Below, one piece after another: positions 8,479 through 10,914 of a DNA stretch of 10,914 nt; the first letter of the stretch is position 1, and each line of letters begins with the position of its first letter. The DNA lies in assembly GCA_019137115.1 (NCBI GenBank), contig JAGVSV010000201.1, forward strand, positions 1 through 10,914. Reading direction: 5' to 3'. The DNA is from Bacillota bacterium. GTDB lineage: Bacteria > Bacillota > Clostridia > Christensenellales > Aristaeellaceae. The notes under the pieces were generated by a model. The model did no database searches, was not told where the DNA came from, and saw only the letters and a program-made list of their open reading frames with translations. The position numbers and the translations under genes are program-made.

Positions 8479-9068
8479 GCTTGCGCATCACCAGCGCGCG
8501 CTTCATCACCAGCCTGGCGAAGTATGGCGCGTTTACCGGCAAGGGCTTGCCACAGATCGCGGTGGTGGGCCGCAGCAACGTGGGCAAAAGCACGCTGATC
8601 AACACGCTGTGCGCCAGCCGCAACCTGGCAAAGACCAGCGGAACGCCGGGCAAAACGCGCTTGATCAACGTGTTTCTCCTCAATGACGCCTTTCACCTGA
8701 TCGACCTGCCCGGCTATGGCTACGCCAAGGTCAGCAAGCAGGAAATGACCCGGTGGGGGCAGATGATGCAGGAGTACTTCACACAGGCCAAAGAGCTGAA
8801 AGCCGTCATTCACCTGACCGACATCCGTCACGACCCGACGCCGGACGACCAGGACATGGCGCAGTTCCTGCGCGACATGCAGGTGCCGTTCATCTCCGTG
8901 GTCACCAAGGCGGACAAGATATCCAAAGCCCAGCGCCAGGCCAAATTGTTTGCCACCGGCCGCGCGCTGGCGGTGCAGCCTTTTGACCTGATCGCGTTTT
9001 CCTCCATGACCGGCGAGGGGCGCGACCAGCTGCTGGAGCGCATGGAGGCAGCGTTGAACGAAAAGTAA
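8475..9068 (+). CDS. engB: Ribosome biogenesis GTPase EngB (YsxC/YihA)
   Basis: A 197-residue TRAFAC-class GTPase needed for late assembly of the 50S ribosomal subunit. The GTP-binding motifs are in order: G1 GRSNVGKS (32-39), the G2 region with SGTPGKTR (55-62), G3 DLPGYG (77-82), G4 TKAD (144-147) and G5 SSMTG (176-180). GTPGKT and DLPGYGYA are typical of the EngB family and separate it from Era and Der. The length is usual for the family, which lacks further domains. The ATG shares four bases with the lon stop (ATGA) and no clear Shine-Dalgarno sequence lies before it, so it probably relies on ribosomes finishing lon. Placement after lon is conserved in Bacillota, B. subtilis lonA-ysxC included. 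Confidence 0.96.
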   Translation: MSLRITSARFITSLAKYGAFTGKGLPQIAVVGRSNVGKSTLINTLCASRNLAKTSGTPGKTRLINVFLLNDAFHLIDLPGYGYAKVSKQEMTRWGQMMQEYFTQAKELKAVIHLTDIRHDPTPDDQDMAQFLRDMQVPFISVVTKADKISKAQRQAKLFATGRALAVQPFDLIAFSSMTGEGRDQLLERMEAALNEK

Positions 9069-9080
9069 GGGGGCGTTTAC

Positions 9081-10091
9081 ATGGACAGGCGCGGCATCTG
9101 CGTGGCGGGGAACATGATCGTGGACATTGCCCAGACCGTTTCCGCATGGCCCAAATTGGGCGAGCTGACCAGCCTGGTATCGGCGCGCGAGCGCAGCACC
9201 GGGGGGCTGGCGTGCAACGTGGGCAAAAGCCTGGCGATGCTGGACGACCAGCTGCCCATTCAGGTGTTCGGTTGCATCGGCGACGACCCGGAGGGGCGCT
9301 ACATCCGCAGCCAGTTTGAGATGCACCCCAACATCGACACCAGCGCCATCCATGTGGCGGCCGACACCTCCTATACATTGGTGATGAACGACGCGGCCAC
9401 CCTGGAGCGTACCTTCCTTCACTACCGCGGCGCGAACGCCGGATTTGACGGCCAAGGCTTACAGCTTGATACAAGCAACGCCCGCATGCTGCACATCGGG
9501 TATGTGCTGCTGCTGGACGCGCTGGACGAGCCGGACGCGGAATACGGCACCCGCATGGCGCGTGTGCTGGCCCAGGCGCAGGCGGCTGGCCTGCGCACCA
9601 GCATCGATGTGGTGACCGAAGCGGGGGAGCGGTTCCAGCAGCTCGTGCCGCCCGCGCTCCGGCACACGGACTATTGCATAATCAACGAAATGGAGGCCCA
9701 GCAGGTGACCGGCGTGATGCTGCGCGATGACGGGGACCGCGTGCTGGAAGCCAACATGCCCAGGGCGCTGGCCGCGATCAAGGCGGCCGGCGTGACCACC
9801 TGGGCGGCCATCCACTGCCCGGAGGGCAGCTATGGGCTGGATGAACATGACCGCTACACCGCGCTGCCCAGCCTGAAGCTGCCCAAGGGGTATATCCAGG
9901 GCACGACGGGCGCGGGCGATGCGTTCTGCGCCGGGGTGCTCTACGGCGCTCATGAAGGGTGGACGCTTGCGGACGCGCTGCGCCTGGGCACCAGCGCTGC
10001 GGCGGGTTCGCTCAGCCGCCCGGACGCCACCAGCGGCATTTTATCCGCCCAGGCCACCATGGACATGTACCGCGCCATGGGCGGCCAGTAG
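9081..10091 (+). CDS. PfkB-family carbohydrate kinase (ribokinase-like)
   Basis: A 336-residue cytoplasmic kinase that transfers phosphate from ATP to a sugar or sugar derivative. The N-terminal half has the family GG motif in GGLACNVGKS (41-50) and FGCIGDDPEGRY (63-74). The C-terminal half has the NxxE motif NEME (202-205), involved in Mg and phosphate binding, and the PfkB signature GTTGAGDAFCAG (274-285) with the catalytic base Asp280. The core is complete. The substrate cannot be fixed from sequence; ribokinase- or fructokinase-like use is plausible, and the adjoining mannitol-1-phosphate dehydrogenase-like gene hints at hexose or hexitol metabolism. AAGGGGG (9067-9073) precedes the ATG at 9081. 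It begins 12 bases after engB with no terminator or promoter seen between, and its TAG stop overlaps the ribosome binding site of the next gene. Confidence 0.9.
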   Translation: MDRRGICVAGNMIVDIAQTVSAWPKLGELTSLVSARERSTGGLACNVGKSLAMLDDQLPIQVFGCIGDDPEGRYIRSQFEMHPNIDTSAIHVAADTSYTLVMNDAATLERTFLHYRGANAGFDGQGLQLDTSNARMLHIGYVLLLDALDEPDAEYGTRMARVLAQAQAAGLRTSIDVVTEAGERFQQLVPPALRHTDYCIINEMEAQQVTGVMLRDDGDRVLEANMPRALAAIKAAGVTTWAAIHCPEGSYGLDEHDRYTALPSLKLPKGYIQGTTGAGDAFCAGVLYGAHEGWTLADALRLGTSAAAGSLSRPDATSGILSAQATMDMYRAMGGQ

Positions 10092-10099
10092 GAGGGCCT

Positions 10100-10914
10100 A
10101 TGCGTGCAGTCATCTTCGGCGCCGGCAACATCGGGCGCGGCTTCCTGGGACACCTGCTGGGGCAGGCGGGATACGCGCTGACGTTTGTGGACGTAAACGA
10201 GCAGCTCATTGAGCAGCTCAACCAGCGCGGGGAATACCCCGTGCATCTGGTCGCGGCCGATGGACATACCGAAACGGTCATCCATAATGTGTCCGCGCTG
10301 TCATCGGGAGATACCGACGCGGTGGCCGCCGCCATTGAGCGGGCCGATTTGCTGGCGACGGCGGTGGGCGCGCGCGCACTGCCGTTTGTGGCGCCGGTGC
10401 TGACAAAAGGGCTGGTGCGGCGGCTGAACGCGCGCGCGCCGGCTATCAACATCCTGATCGCGGAAAACCTGGCGGACGCCAACCGGGTGCTGGACGACCT
10501 GATCCTGCGCGACCTGCCGGTCGAATTGGTGGACACATACCACGAGCACATCGGTTTGGTGGAAACCACCATCGGCCGCATGGTGCCGGTACAGACCGAG
10601 GCGATGCGTGAAGGGGATCCCCTGCGCGTCTGCGCGGAGCCGTAGTATGGCTTTTTCCCGGTGGACAGCGAGGCCTGGAAAGGGCCGAAGGCCGCCATCC
10701 CCGGCCTGGTGATGGCAAAGCCGTTCTCGTTTTATGTACGGCGCAAACTTTTCATCCACAACATGGGCCACGCGCTGTGCGGGTATCTGGGACTCTATGC
10801 CGGACACGCGTTGGTGGCCGACGCCATCCAGGACTCCGCCATCCAGCTGATCGTGCAGAATGCCATGCTGGAAAGCGCGCTGGCGCTGCACGCGGGGTAC
10901 GAACAGCCCATCGC
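10100..10914 (+). pseudogene. mtlD: Mannitol-1-phosphate 5-dehydrogenase-like gene, interrupted by TAG and cut by the window edge
   Basis: Encodes a polyol-specific long-chain dehydrogenase of the MtlD type, which interconverts mannitol 1-phosphate and fructose 6-phosphate with NAD. Residues 1-181 contain the Rossmann motif GAGNIGRGF, then ENLADANRVL and VDTYHEHIGLVETTIGRMVP. An in-frame TAG (10643-10645) follows AEP; coding then continues in the same frame to the window end with YGFFPVD, the catalytic pattern K-x4-N-x2-H (Lys at 10745, Asn at 10760, His at 10769) in RKLFIHNMGHA, and CGYLGLYAGH. With the TAG removed, EPYGFFPVD has the same length as ETFSEWIVD of E. coli MtlD. As written, the product stops before the active site. 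AGGAGGG (10090-10096) precedes the ATG. TAG also ends ctpA, tig and pfkB, so a reassigned codon is unlikely. A sequence error or recent mutation is possible. Confidence 0.82.
10643..10645 (+). other. In-frame TAG in mtlD, apparent GTA triplet duplication
   Basis: The local sequence CCGTAGTATGGC reads Pro-stop-Tyr-Gly. Removing one copy of the repeated GTA gives CCGTATGGC (Pro-Tyr-Gly), which keeps the frame and restores family spacing. The stop is therefore best explained as a 3-base tandem duplication. Confidence 0.75.

Noticed and set aside
10643..10645. TAG in mtlD as a pyrrolysine or reassigned sense codon
   Set aside because: Three other genes in the window end at TAG, MtlD is not a known pyrrolysine protein, and the triplet is an extra codon relative to the family rather than a substitution.
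10647..10700. Restart of translation at the ATG in TAGTATG just after the mtlD stop
   Set aside because: That ATG is in a different frame and soon meets a stop; the first in-frame ATG is at 10712.

Overview
The window reads as a chromosomal segment of a GC-rich member of the Bacillota, probably class Clostridia. The basis is gene order: tig-clpP-clpX-lon-engB, with clpP directly beside clpX, is the arrangement common in Clostridia, and strong AGGAGG-type ribosome binding sites precede most genes. Genus cannot be read from the sequence. Coding density is very high: there is no gene-free stretch over 300 bases, and no rRNA, tRNA, CRISPR array, insertion sequence or phage gene was seen.

Left part (1-2402, minus strand): a two-gene unit, read from right to left, of a PucR/CdaR-type transcription regulator followed one base later by a secreted S41 C-terminal processing protease (CtpA/CtpB type). 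A clear intrinsic terminator at the left edge closes it. Its promoter (TTGTTT-17-TATAAT) lies in the 173-base gap before tig and is back to back with the promoter proposed for tig (TTGCAT-17-TATCAT with an extended -10); the two -35 boxes are 3 bases apart.

Middle part (2576-9068, plus strand): a protein folding and turnover cluster of trigger factor, ClpP peptidase, ClpX unfoldase, Lon protease and the ribosome assembly GTPase EngB (YsxC/YihA). clpP/clpX overlap by 8 bases and lon/engB by 4 bases, which suggests translational coupling. A terminator-like hairpin sits between clpX and lon, ending directly before the lon ribosome binding site, so it may reduce rather than end transcription. Trigger factor receives nascent chains at the ribosome, ClpXP and Lon remove damaged or regulatory proteins, and EngB helps build the large ribosomal subunit.

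Right part (9081-10914, plus strand): a PfkB-family sugar kinase and, 8 bases after it, a mannitol-1-phosphate 5-dehydrogenase-like gene that runs off the window. The latter has an in-frame TAG at 10643-10645 that looks like a tandem duplication of the triplet GTA; without it the reading frame matches the family spacing. The catalytic motif lies after the stop, so the gene is broken as written.

There is no sign of a wholly new biological system here. The best leads are the TAG triplet in the dehydrogenase gene, the hairpin before lon, and the link between an uncharacterised PucR-type regulator, an exported protease and the proteostasis cluster.
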